Shown piece by piece: positions 36,036 to 44,807 of a stretch of DNA of 64,000 nt (positions are counted from its first letter, which is position 1; each line of letters starts with the position of its first letter). This DNA is from Citrobacter freundii (GTDB taxonomy: Bacteria > Bacteroidota > Bacteroidia > Chitinophagales > Chitinophagaceae). The notes below the pieces were generated by a model. That model was given only the letters and a program-made list of their open reading frames with translations, was not told the origin of the DNA and made no database searches. The position numbers were made by a program, and so were the translations under genes. The stretch is from positions 62,001-126,000 of the forward strand of contig QFQQ01000012.1 in NCBI GenBank assembly GCA_003243445.1, given 5' to 3'.

Positions 36036-36470
36036 ATGAAAAATTCCATTAAATGCTTCTTAACCCTCACCAGCTTTACATGCATGGTGAGTTGTTCAAA
36101 AAACGACCCGATCGAAGAACTGGATGGTGTGTATGTTCCATTGTTTACCAATTTCTGGCAGATAGAAAAAGGACCGGCTGGTGACGGGATCGTGCTTACG
36201 GCCGTAGTCAGTTCCATCGATAGTTCAAAGGGTACGGGACTGTTAACCGGTTCACATCTTAAAGGCGGTGAATCATACAACATGAAAGGTTCGTTTCACA
36301 ATCTCAGCGTGGAGATGTGGTACCTGAGCAATGCAGAGAACGGCAGCGATAACGGTCCATATCAGGGTAGAAAATACAAAGGACGTTATGATACACTTAG
36401 TATAGTGGCAAGGATCAGGATGGCAAATGTGTTGAATAATACAGATTCAATGGTGATCAGGTTGAATTGA
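36036..36470 (+). CDS. Small unrecognised lipoprotein
   Basis: 144 residues. The signal ends in the lipobox MVSC with the cysteine at about residue 20, followed by SKNDPIEELDG. The rest looks like a small beta barrel or sandwich (GDGIVLTAVVSSIDSSKGTG; SVEMWYLSNAENG). It is the third gene of a tightly packed unit with two other envelope proteins, so it may be the anchored member of that group. Confidence 0.68.
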   Translation: MKNSIKCFLTLTSFTCMVSCSKNDPIEELDGVYVPLFTNFWQIEKGPAGDGIVLTAVVSSIDSSKGTGLLTGSHLKGGESYNMKGSFHNLSVEMWYLSNAENGSDNGPYQGRKYKGRYDTLSIVARIRMANVLNNTDSMVIRLN

Positions 36471-36879
36471 CGACTGCACGCAGACGATGGATCGAAGTAT
36501 CGGTCATTGTATTGAGATATCTTTGGATTGTCGGTTAATTTCAATGCACCAACTTTATTTAAAGTTTATCGCATAAGTGACTTTATTTATGATAAACATG
36601 GCTGCATCGTTACTGATTCAAGTCTGCGATTTTTTCTTCATTAATGGAAAGGCTGGAAGAGAAAGCAAAATTGACTACGCGCAGTCACAATAAAAGAAAA
36701 ATGCTTGCTGTTGTTAAATCTTTTAATATTTACGGATTTACGTCTTATAACATATTTCTATTGGTTGGGCGATGTTAAAATGAAGCCTGACACATCTTAC
36801 TTACTAATTTCAGTTGACAAAAATGGCTCGAGAATAGAACAAATTGTAAATTAAAAGGGAAATGTTAAAAAAAAAGTAA
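36471..36879. other. Gap with no recognised feature
   Basis: 409 A/T-rich bases. The only ORFs are below 30 codons and lack support. A promoter for the next lipoprotein gene is expected but not identified. Confidence 0.35.
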
Positions 36880-37674
36880 ATGATAATCAAATTGGTAAAT
36901 ATTATAGTGCTATTATTTCTGATAGTTTCTTGTAAGACTAAAAACAGAACTGCAAACGTCTTTGCTCCAGGTAAGAGCTTTCAGGTTGATACATTGGTCA
37001 GAGATTTTGGTTTCGGAAACGAGTATTTCACGGTCGAAGATGCTAAACAAAGCATAGTATATAACAATGCCTTTTCTTATTCTAAATTACTTGATACAAG
37101 TTATATTGAGCCCATACAGGTGACAAACAATAGTTATCGAACTGAAAAAAATGAAATTGTTATTGATCTAAGTGCTGATTTTGTATCTATCGGCGCAGCT
37201 AATAGAAAGGGTTTTCGTAATGGTATAAATCTACTTGGGAAAGAAATTTCCTTGTCGTCGCTATATCGGCTACTTGGAAATAATGAGGCTAAAGTGGCAA
37301 TTTTTAGTGTTAACTTTTTTTCATTTCATGGGACTCAATATCTTGTACTTTTTATTGCACCAGCGGTACCAAATTCGACACTCATCAATTACCTGGGTGT
37401 TTTGATTGATATTTCAGACACCAATCCTCAACTAGTAGTATTTCCTGGTGCCCAGCTTTCAAGCCAAATCTCTTGTTTGAATGACTTCGATACAGATGGT
37501 AAAATAGATTTGGCATACTTAGACAATTTTAATAAAGAGGTACGGTTATATACGCTTGACGGCGATCGGTTTTTGAAACAAAATTGTTATTTAAAGTTGG
37601 AGCCCTATATAGACAGATATTTTGTCGTCGACGATAAGGCTTCTAATTGGTACACCTGTATAAGAAGGCCTTGA
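36880..37674 (+). CDS. Unrecognised lipoprotein with a repeat-like DxDG segment
   Basis: 264 residues, lipobox IVSC with the cysteine at about residue 18. The segment CLNDFDTDGKIDLAYLDNFNKEVRLYTLDGDRF near 205-235 looks like a VCBS/FG-GAP calcium-type repeat. Base composition is lower in GC than its neighbours, and it is next to a decayed gene, so it may be acquired. The DxDG motif is the only functional hint. Confidence 0.6.
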   Translation: MIIKLVNIIVLLFLIVSCKTKNRTANVFAPGKSFQVDTLVRDFGFGNEYFTVEDAKQSIVYNNAFSYSKLLDTSYIEPIQVTNNSYRTEKNEIVIDLSADFVSIGAANRKGFRNGINLLGKEISLSSLYRLLGNNEAKVAIFSVNFFSFHGTQYLVLFIAPAVPNSTLINYLGVLIDISDTNPQLVVFPGAQLSSQISCLNDFDTDGKIDLAYLDNFNKEVRLYTLDGDRFLKQNCYLKLEPYIDRYFVVDDKASNWYTCIRRP

Positions 37675-37797
37675 GATATAGAGCGTAATTAAGTTTACTT
37701 CTTAATTAAAAATCAGCCTATATCTAGAAGAAGTTCCAGCTTATACGAAGGATATAACAAACTATATAAGTCAATTCGAATGCCTTACATTTTTATT

Positions 37798-38120
37798 ATG
37801 CAAAAAGTCATATCCCTAATTCCCGCAGTGTTTATTGTGGTTCGTCTAACGCCCAATTTACCTACAAAATCAAAGCTGACTCAGTCAAAATCACCAACGA
37901 CTCCTGCTCCGCCGAACTCATCCTCGAAAACTCTACCAAAAGTGTCAAAGGCTTCCTCTATAACTACGGCAACGGCCGCACACAATTCCGTAAAGGTTTA
38001 AATTAGCTAAACGATACAACCTATATAATCGGTGGCGATACACTATTCCTGAAAGGACAAGCAGACAACTACATCAACAACAACACTGCTTCCGCACAGG
38101 TTTTGGCCCGGCATTTTTAA
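37798..38120 (+). pseudogene. Decayed small exported protein gene
   Basis: The start (MQKVISLIPAVFIVV) is in one frame and the body continues from about 37851 in another: AQFTYKIKADSVKI, DSCSAELILENSTK, GFLYNYGNGRTQF, an in-frame TAG, then DTTYIIGGDTLFLKG to 38120. The pattern looks like a small beta-rich exported protein common in Chitinophagaceae, but no named family comes to mind. One frameshift and one nonsense codon make it non-functional. Confidence 0.5.
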
Positions 38121-38274
38121 CCATGAACGCATTATATAGGACACTATCCGGGCACATTCGCCTCCATTCACGCTCTTTTCGCTTCCTACTCTATCACATT
38201 CAATTGCTCCATCATGGTTTCATAATACTGTCGGCCGATCGGAAATGGATTGCCTTGTTCGTCTTCAGCAACGC

Positions 38275-38305
38275 AAAAAAAACCGCTTCGAAATACGAAA
38301 CGGTT
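38275..38305 (-). terminator. Terminator of the FtsX/MacB-like permease gene
   Basis: Read on the minus strand, AACCGTTTCG and CGAAGCGGTT form a stem with one G-T pair and a five-base loop, followed by a run of T. It lies 30 bases after the stop of the permease gene. Confidence 0.8.
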
Positions 38306-38334
38306 CATCGGGGAAAATAATCCGGCTACAGACC

Positions 38335-40722
38335 TTACTCACTCCTTAAACTTTTCACCGGTCTTGCAAGTGCCGCTTTAATAGATTGAAAACTTACAGT
38401 GATCAGTGTGATCAGCAGTGCTGCGAATCCTGCCGCTACAAAGACCCAGACAGATAAACTTGTCCGGTATGTAAACTTCTGCAACCAGCTTTGCATGAAG
38501 TACCACGCTAATGGTGCTGCGATACAAAATGAAATGATCACCAGCCGCACAAACTCTCCCGATAGCATTCCCCACAGATTGAACACGGAAGCTCCCAGTA
38601 TCTTACGTACGCCGATCTCTTTTGTGCGCTGCTCCGCAACAAATGATGCGAGGCCGAACAGACCAAGACAGGAAATGATCACCGCAAGAATGGTGAAGAT
38701 GCCTGATAATGTGCCGACGCGTTCCTCATTGCCGAACTTGCGGGCATATTCTTCGTCAACAAATTTGTATTCGAAGGGTTGCTCCGGATTGAAGCGTTTG
38801 AACACCGGTGTTATCTTATCGATCGCAGCGGATGCGCTGCTTGCGGGATTAAGTCTTACGATCGCCATATTACCGGGGGATGTGAGGATGGTATAGATCA
38901 CCGGTCTTGCTTCTTCATATGGTGAATCCGTCAGCATGTTCTTTACAACACCGATGATGCGCATCGGTTTATCCCACCAGGTGATGCTCTGGTCCAGCGG
39001 ATTTTTCATCGCCATATATTTTACCGCCGCTTCGTTCAGGATCACGGCTGAAGAATCTGTTGGCATATCCTTTGAAAAATCACGCCCCTGCGAAATTTCC
39101 CATTGCACGGTTTTGCCATAGCCAAATGAGGCGGAGATCACGCCAAAGTCTGTTGACAGTCCGGGATCTTTTCCGGGCCAGCTGACGCCGCTTGTCGAAT
39201 TCCAGATCCCTGTTGTCGGGCTTTCCGATTCTGTAACAGATGCCACTGCACCTGATTGGATCAATGCCGATTCAACGGCCTGCCAATGGTCATGGACCGG
39301 GCCACCGGAAGGGATCGTCAGCAGGTTCGAACGTGAATAACCCACCGGGCGGTCTTTGGCAAATTGCACCTGGCGGTACACAAAGACTGTTCCGATGATC
39401 AGGATCACAGAAACGGAGAATTGCAATACAACCAGTATCCGTCTTGGAAGCGCAGCAAACCGGCCTGCTTTGAATGTGCCTTTCAATACTTTCACCGGTT
39501 GGAATGAAGAAAGATACAATGCAGGATAACTGCCCGCGATCAATGCAGTGAATACAATAAACCCGGCCATACTGCTCCAGAAGAAAATACTTTTCCAGGG
39601 AAGCTGTATTTGTTTACCCGCTATTTCATTGAACCATGGCAGCGTTAACCAGACCATTGTAAGAGAGATCGCAAATGCCAGCAATACAGTCAGCAATGAT
39701 TCTCCAAAGAATTGAAAGATCAGTTGCCTCCTGAGCGAACCGATCGTTTTGCGGATGCCCACTTCACGCGCCCTTTTCTCTGAACGTGCTGTTGACAGGT
39801 TCATAAAGTTGATGCAGGCAAGTAACAAAACAAATGCACCGGTCATTCCAAAGAGACGGACATACGTGATTGCTCCCCCGGTATTCACCCCATTCCTGAA
39901 CTCGCCATACAGGTGAATACGATTCAATGGCTGCAGGAAGACCGCTGGCTTTTTTTGCTGCAATTGCGGATTTACATTTTTCAGTTTCGAATCCTTTATC
40001 CGTGCGGATGCCGCGGCGAAATCAGCGCCGGGTTGCAATTCTGCAAACAACGTGATGAAATTCGGCCGCCATGGATCGGGCAGATCTTTGAGCTCATTGT
40101 TTGCATGGAACCAAAAATCCCATGAGGCCATGAACTGCAAATTATACAGTGTCGAATTCTGCGGAAAGTCCTTATATACGCCAACCACTTTCAGCGGCTC
40201 CATCTGATCGATCTTTATGGTCTTGCCGATCGGATCTGTGCCGGCAAACCAGGCTTTTGCGACTGATTCAGCGATCAGTACAGAAGAAGGATCTTTTAAT
40301 GCGGAGCGAGTGCCCGTCAGCATTTCTGCGGTGAACATCTCCGGCATTGCCTGTTCAAAAAAACCACCCGAGGCTTTCAATTTATTTTCTCCTTCACCAA
40401 TTGCAATGGTATGATCATGCCAGTCGGCTACACGCGCAAGATGTACAAAGTCCTGACCATAATTTTTCCGCAACTCATCCGCCAGCGGATATGGAACGTT
40501 CCACCATGTTTGCACTTCACCATTATTGGTGACGTTCTGTATCACCTGTGCCAGCCGGTCTGATCTTTTAAAGCTCTTATTGAATGAAAGTTCATCATTC
40601 ATCCACAGTCCGATCAGTATGGCCACCGCCATGCCGATGGAAAGCCCGGCGATATTGATCACTGAATGGACCTTGTGTTTGCGCAATTGGCGCCATGCGG
40701 TTTTAAAGTAGGCCTTAAGCAT
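38335..40722 (-). CDS. FtsX/MacB-type ABC transporter permease
   Basis: 795 residues from the ATG at 40722, chosen because MLKAYFKTAWRQLRKHK is the standard start of this Bacteroidota family; a start at 40785 would add 21 unusual residues. There is a membrane helix, a periplasmic MacB-type core (SIGMAVAIL to about 280), three helices of the first FtsX domain (KRAREVGIRKTIGSLRRQLIFQF), a second periplasmic domain, and a second FtsX domain (EQRTKEIGVRKILGASVFNL). No ATPase gene is adjacent, which is common for these lone duplicated permeases. They are thought to transmit force for lipoprotein, peptide or antimicrobial export; the substrate is unknown. Confidence 0.9.
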   Translation of the reverse strand: MLKAYFKTAWRQLRKHKVHSVINIAGLSIGMAVAILIGLWMNDELSFNKSFKRSDRLAQVIQNVTNNGEVQTWWNVPYPLADELRKNYGQDFVHLARVADWHDHTIAIGEGENKLKASGGFFEQAMPEMFTAEMLTGTRSALKDPSSVLIAESVAKAWFAGTDPIGKTIKIDQMEPLKVVGVYKDFPQNSTLYNLQFMASWDFWFHANNELKDLPDPWRPNFITLFAELQPGADFAAASARIKDSKLKNVNPQLQQKKPAVFLQPLNRIHLYGEFRNGVNTGGAITYVRLFGMTGAFVLLLACINFMNLSTARSEKRAREVGIRKTIGSLRRQLIFQFFGESLLTVLLAFAISLTMVWLTLPWFNEIAGKQIQLPWKSIFFWSSMAGFIVFTALIAGSYPALYLSSFQPVKVLKGTFKAGRFAALPRRILVVLQFSVSVILIIGTVFVYRQVQFAKDRPVGYSRSNLLTIPSGGPVHDHWQAVESALIQSGAVASVTESESPTTGIWNSTSGVSWPGKDPGLSTDFGVISASFGYGKTVQWEISQGRDFSKDMPTDSSAVILNEAAVKYMAMKNPLDQSITWWDKPMRIIGVVKNMLTDSPYEEARPVIYTILTSPGNMAIVRLNPASSASAAIDKITPVFKRFNPEQPFEYKFVDEEYARKFGNEERVGTLSGIFTILAVIISCLGLFGLASFVAEQRTKEIGVRKILGASVFNLWGMLSGEFVRLVIISFCIAAPLAWYFMQSWLQKFTYRTSLSVWVFVAAGFAALLITLITVSFQSIKAALARPVKSLRSE

Positions 40723-41126
40723 CTGTAGGGGATTTTGGTGTGTAAACGGATCAAACGCGATGCCCGGAAAAGAAGCGTTGGTCATCAGCGTTTTGCGGCA
40801 GGAAGGAATGGTGAGATCGTCCGGTTTCGATACAGGAAGTGTGCGATGGCAGACGGTTTGATTGTATAGGGATCGATATAAAATGCAGTATATTTAATCT
40901 AATTCGGATACTGGACCGTTGTTCACCCTGATGCTGTGCAGGCGATAGATGAAACGGTTGTGTTCCTGAGTGGCCGGAAGTAAAAGGTTTCCCGGAGTTG
41001 CAGAATTGACGAAGATCCGGATCGCAGGAAGAAATATACTAAGCTGATCCATTTGTGACCAACATTTTCAACCTTCTTCGACCTCACGAGCTTTTTCTTC
41101 CCAAACACTTAATAACAATTGCTTTT
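40723..41126. other. Divergent intergenic region
   Basis: About 400 bases between the divergent permease and GH172-like genes. Promoters for both must be here; TATATTTAA near 40890 is A/T-rich but does not fit TAnnTTTG. No ORF or long inverted repeat is supported. Confidence 0.35.
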
Positions 41127-42290
41127 ATGAAAACACTATTTATCTGCCTGGCCAGTTTTCTTGGCTTTCACGCATTTTCCCAATCGAAGTTCAACGGGCT
41201 TGAAGTGAATATGGGAAATTTGTCAAGGTTATCTGATGCTAAAACGCGCTCGATCAGTCCGGAGAACTTTACCGGGGCAAAGGGTAAGGGCGCACTCGCA
41301 GATCCTGTTGCTGACAGCGGGAAGCTCAACGTGGCGAATGCGGCAGATGCTGCAAGGGATCTTGGCAAAGGCTGGAAAGTGAATCCATTTATCATCATCG
41401 GGAAAGGCGAAACATTTACCATTGCTGACATCGAAGGTCCTGGTGCGATCCAGCATATATGGATGACGCCGACCGGGAACTGGCGTTTCTCCATTCTGCG
41501 TATTTACTGGGATGACGAAGCGACGCCTTCCGTGGAAACACCGCTGGGGCCTTTCTTTGCCATGGGCTGGAATACCTATGCACATCTCAACTCTCTTGCG
41601 ATGACGGTAAATCCCGGTAGTGCTTTTAATTCCTATTGGCAAATGCCTTTCCGTAAAAAATGCAGGATCACTATCCAGAACATAAATCCTACAGAATCCA
41701 TGCGATTATATTATCAGATCGATTATGCACTTACAGAGGTGGGCAATGATGAAGGATATTTTCACGCACAATACAGAAGATCACGAACAACAAAAAATGC
41801 AGTGCATACGATACTTGACGGTGTGAAAGGAAAGGGACAATATGTTGGAACTTATATGGCCGTTGGAGTTGCAAATAATGGATGGTGGGGCGAAGGGGAG
41901 ATCAAATTCTTTATCGATGGAGATAAGGATAATGCCACCATCGTTGGCACTGGTACGGAAGATTATTTCTGCGGATCCTACAATTTCGAGAACCAGGCCA
42001 CGCACCAATACCAGGAGTATTCAACAGCGTATGCCGGTCTGCACCAGGTGATCCGCCCCGACGGTTTATACCATTCGCAACAGCGCTTTGGCATGTACAG
42101 ATGGCATATTCCGGACCCGGTACGGTTTGACGGTGATCTGAAAGTAACCATACAGGATCTTGGCTGGCGTCATGGCGGCAGATATTTGCCTCAGCAATCT
42201 GATATCACTACCGTTGCCTACTGGTATCAGCGGGAGCCGCACGCTTCATTTCCAAAATTGCCTTCAGCGGATGAATTGGAAGTGAACTAA
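41127..42290 (+). CDS. DUF2961/GH172-like glycoside hydrolase
   Basis: 387 residues from the ATG at 41127, which is followed by a signal peptide (MKTLFICLASFLGFHAFSQ). The DUF2961 pattern is clear: IADIEGPGAIQHIWMT, LRIYWDDEATPSVETPLGPFF, WWGEGEIKFFIDGD (about 253-266) and the GTGTEDYF block (E278) with a downstream YRWHIPDPV. GH172 enzymes adopt a jelly-roll trimer and cleave alpha-fructofuranosidic or related furanosidic bonds using glutamates located in the last two motifs. It stands outside the PUL-type cluster as a single gene. Confidence 0.88.
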   Translation: MKTLFICLASFLGFHAFSQSKFNGLEVNMGNLSRLSDAKTRSISPENFTGAKGKGALADPVADSGKLNVANAADAARDLGKGWKVNPFIIIGKGETFTIADIEGPGAIQHIWMTPTGNWRFSILRIYWDDEATPSVETPLGPFFAMGWNTYAHLNSLAMTVNPGSAFNSYWQMPFRKKCRITIQNINPTESMRLYYQIDYALTEVGNDEGYFHAQYRRSRTTKNAVHTILDGVKGKGQYVGTYMAVGVANNGWWGEGEIKFFIDGDKDNATIVGTGTEDYFCGSYNFENQATHQYQEYSTAYAGLHQVIRPDGLYHSQQRFGMYRWHIPDPVRFDGDLKVTIQDLGWRHGGRYLPQQSDITTVAYWYQREPHASFPKLPSADELEVN

Positions 42291-42310
42291 ACGATCCATT
42301 TAGAAAGTGC

Positions 42311-42470
42311 TGTTATGTGGTGGGGTAAGGTTCAGTCAGGAAAAATCCTGTGCGGAGGCCGTTCTTAATTCCTTGCCGGAAAGCCGGTCAGCCCTGAAAG
42401 ACCGGTACAAATAAGAACTCCTTCCGCGCATGGCGAAAGGAGTTGCACCACCAACCTTGGAAAAGGTTAG
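42311..42470. ncRNA. Candidate structured RNA with four hairpins
   Basis: A gene-free stretch packed with stems: CAGGA/TCCTG (42337/42346), an outer GTTCTTA/TAAGAAC (42361/42412) enclosing CCGGTC/GACCGG (42384/42400), AACTCCTT.CGC/GCG.AAGGAGTT (42416-42444), and AACCTT/AAGGTT (42453/42463) with a GGAA loop. TGGTGG at 42318 can also pair with CCACCA at 42448. The second and third stems share bases 42416-42418, so two alternative folds exist. The strand is not decided, and it matches no RNA class I can name. It lies between two convergent genes. Confidence 0.35.
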
Positions 42471-42621
42471 AACCATTGCGCAAAAGTAGGGGGGAAGAGA
42501 TCGATATGCAATCATGGTAAACCCGGAAATGTTTTAGTGATAAGCATCATTCATTTGACCTTAGATTGAACAAATGAATGATCATTACGGGTATTGTCCT
42601 GGCATTGATCCGGGACTGAAA

Positions 42622-43014
42622 TCATTTCACCGGTTCTTCCAGCATGCGATTCACTGCTCCCAGCAGATCATCAATATCGAAAGGCTTGGCCACAAAGTGA
42701 TCGGCACCGGCGCCAAGCGCCACGCGTTCGCCATTCGGGTTCGCTGAGATGGCGATGATGCGCAAATTGGCAGCGGCCTTGTTTTTCTTGAGCAGGCGGA
42801 TCATCTGATCGCCGGAAAGATAGGGCATCCAAAGATCGACAAGAAGGACATTGGGCTTATGTCTTTCCACCCATTCGATCACGCGCTGGCTGTCCGGCTC
42901 AGCAATAATTTTGCAATGTGGCGTAAGTAATCGCTGCAGGACGTCCAGGATCGCCGGATCGTCATCGCAGATCAGTACGGTTTTCTGTTCCATTTGAGTT
43001 ATGGGGATTTTCAT
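42622..43014 (-). CDS. CheY-like single-domain response regulator
   Basis: 130 residues, a receiver domain only. The acidic pocket is CDDDPA near 16-21, the phosphoacceptor is D60 in VLLVDLWMPYLSG, and the conserved lysine is in FVAKPFDID near 112. There is no output domain, so it acts by protein contact. The start may be 43014 or the internal ATG at 42993. No cognate kinase gene is adjacent. Confidence 0.88.
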   Translation of the reverse strand: MKIPITQMEQKTVLICDDDPAILDVLQRLLTPHCKIIAEPDSQRVIEWVERHKPNVLLVDLWMPYLSGDQMIRLLKKNKAAANLRIIAISANPNGERVALGAGADHFVAKPFDIDDLLGAVNRMLEEPVK

Positions 43015-43127
43015 TCACGGCTCTTACATGCGTAATTCCCCGGTTAGTCTAAAGCAAATCAGCGACCAAATTTCAGGACAGGCCGGGTAGCAGGGGCGGG
43101 GGTGCCAAAATATTCGCTGATAAGCGA

Positions 43128-43730
43128 TCATTTCAAAAGCTGTGCGATCCAAACCGTTGCCCCGCCACAATCAGGGTCATCTTTTGTATAGCTTATTATT
43201 ACGAAGCCTTGCGCTTCCAGTAGTTTCCTGTAGTGATCGGTGTCTAAAGATGCATGGTATAAGTTTTCACCACCATTTATACTCCAGCTCTCCTTATGTT
43301 CATTGCCGGAAGTGAACATCAATATGCCATGGTTGTTCAGATGTTTTTTGAAAATGCCGAACATGGCGATCTGTTCTTCGTATGTCAGGTGAAATAAGCT
43401 ATGCCAGGCAATGATCGCGTCAAATGTTTGGTCAAGATCCAGCTCACGCATATCTGCGCGTATAAATTTTGCTGAAGGAAGGTTTTGCTGCGCGATCTCC
43501 AGCATCCTGGCACTGCCATCCACACCAAGGGTATTCATTCCCTGCTCTACTAAATAATGCATGATGGGAACGCCTGTGCCGCAACCAATGTCAAGTACGG
43601 TGGATCCTTTTCCGGCGAGTTGGATCAGCTGATCGAGATAAGGTTTTTCCATCAGGCTTCTGGAGCGGTTTTGGGAGAACCAGTCACCGATGCTGTCGTA
43701 TACCTGGAGGACGTTGGGATTGTTTTCCAT
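43128..43730 (-). CDS. SAM-dependent class I methyltransferase
   Basis: 200 residues. Motif I VLDIGCGTGVP (about 41-51) binds S-adenosylmethionine; LGVDGSARMLEIA and FIRADMREL mark the next strands, then FDAIIAWHSLFHLTYEEQ. The small-molecule-methyltransferase layout (Methyltransf_25-like) is clear but the substrate is not. It is followed on the same strand by the CheY-like gene with a gap of 113 bases. Confidence 0.85.
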   Translation of the reverse strand: MENNPNVLQVYDSIGDWFSQNRSRSLMEKPYLDQLIQLAGKGSTVLDIGCGTGVPIMHYLVEQGMNTLGVDGSARMLEIAQQNLPSAKFIRADMRELDLDQTFDAIIAWHSLFHLTYEEQIAMFGIFKKHLNNHGILMFTSGNEHKESWSINGGENLYHASLDTDHYRKLLEAQGFVIISYTKDDPDCGGATVWIAQLLK

Positions 43731-43767
43731 TTCCTAAAGTTAGTCCAGAAGCGGTATCGCCTGGCAG

Positions 43768-44730
43768 TTATTGATGGCTGGATCTGTAGACGAGTTCCGT
43801 GTATTCCAGCATTGGAATATCAGCTGAGATCTGGCGAGAGATCAGCCTGATCAGTTTGCTGCCTTTTTCCAGCTTTGTAAGGGTTATCCCATCTGTAAGG
43901 GAAGTCACATAAATTTCCTTATCTGTCTCTTTAACCATTCTGATACGGAAATCTTTTCTTGTATTTGTTTTTGCATCAAACACCTCAGTTAACCTTCCAA
44001 AAAAGAGGTAGGAGATTTTCAGGTACTCATTATTTTCCAAATCCTGATAAAGGGTTAAGCGATCCTGGCTATCGTACGTAAACAAATAATGAAGATAGAG
44101 TTTGTCATCTAAACTATCGTCAAATTCGTTGGCGTTGCGTGGGATAATTCTTTTTGATCGTTCAACTAATCTTCGTTTTGCGTCATATCGCCTGATTTCG
44201 ACCAATGCTGTGTCCATTCCTTTCTGGAATTTCACCAGCAGAATGGAAGTGCTAATGCTATCATCTCCCTTTATTTCTGTGCTGAGAATACTTCTTATCC
44301 CGGAGCTGTCTGTTTTTGTTATTGCATATAATGGCTTTTGTACCAATACACCATTTTGCCGTGTTTCCTTTCTGATTGCAATCCTGTTTCCAGCAGTGTC
44401 ATAGTAAAAAGTGGTGAGGTAAGTGCTGAGCAATGCATACTGTGTGTATTCCTTTAAACGCCCGTTGGAATCAAAAACATATCGTTTCAGTGTATCGCTA
44501 TATGCGCAATCACATGGCTTGAAAAGATGTTCTTCTGCCCAGCTTGCCGGATGCATGATCTCGTACACCGTGTCGATCTTTCGTGCGATCAGTTCATTCA
44601 GATCAAACAGTTTTATTTGCTGATCACGATGTAGATTTTCATCAGAATTTACGATTGCCAGCGGCGGAATTTGCTGTGCGATAACCATTAAAGAACTTGC
44701 TGTCAAAAAACATGTCAGCCATAATTTCAT
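43768..44730 (-). CDS. Unrecognised exported protein with YD-like repeats
   Basis: 320 residues with a signal peptide (ending VIAQQ). Several segments resemble YD/RHS-style strands: YVFDSNGRLKEY, FYYDTAGNRIAI, LFTYDSQDRLTLYQD. The rest is beta-rich. There are too few repeats for a true RHS shell, so this is probably a small secreted or periplasmic beta protein. It starts about 77 bases downstream of the phosphoesterase gene on the same strand. Function unknown. Confidence 0.65.
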   Translation of the reverse strand: MKLWLTCFLTASSLMVIAQQIPPLAIVNSDENLHRDQQIKLFDLNELIARKIDTVYEIMHPASWAEEHLFKPCDCAYSDTLKRYVFDSNGRLKEYTQYALLSTYLTTFYYDTAGNRIAIRKETRQNGVLVQKPLYAITKTDSSGIRSILSTEIKGDDSISTSILLVKFQKGMDTALVEIRRYDAKRRLVERSKRIIPRNANEFDDSLDDKLYLHYLFTYDSQDRLTLYQDLENNEYLKISYLFFGRLTEVFDAKTNTRKDFRIRMVKETDKEIYVTSLTDGITLTKLEKGSKLIRLISRQISADIPMLEYTELVYRSSHQ

Positions 44731-44807
44731 ACAATCGTTTTCTCTTTAACGATCCGTCAGGTAGTTATTATTGCTGTAAAATGAACATTTATATTTCCCA
44801 GTATAAA

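Noticed and set aside
42311..42470. Known riboswitch or housekeeping RNA (cobalamin, TPP, SAM, SRP, 6S, RNase P)
   Set aside because: None of the conserved sequence boxes of these classes could be found on either strand.
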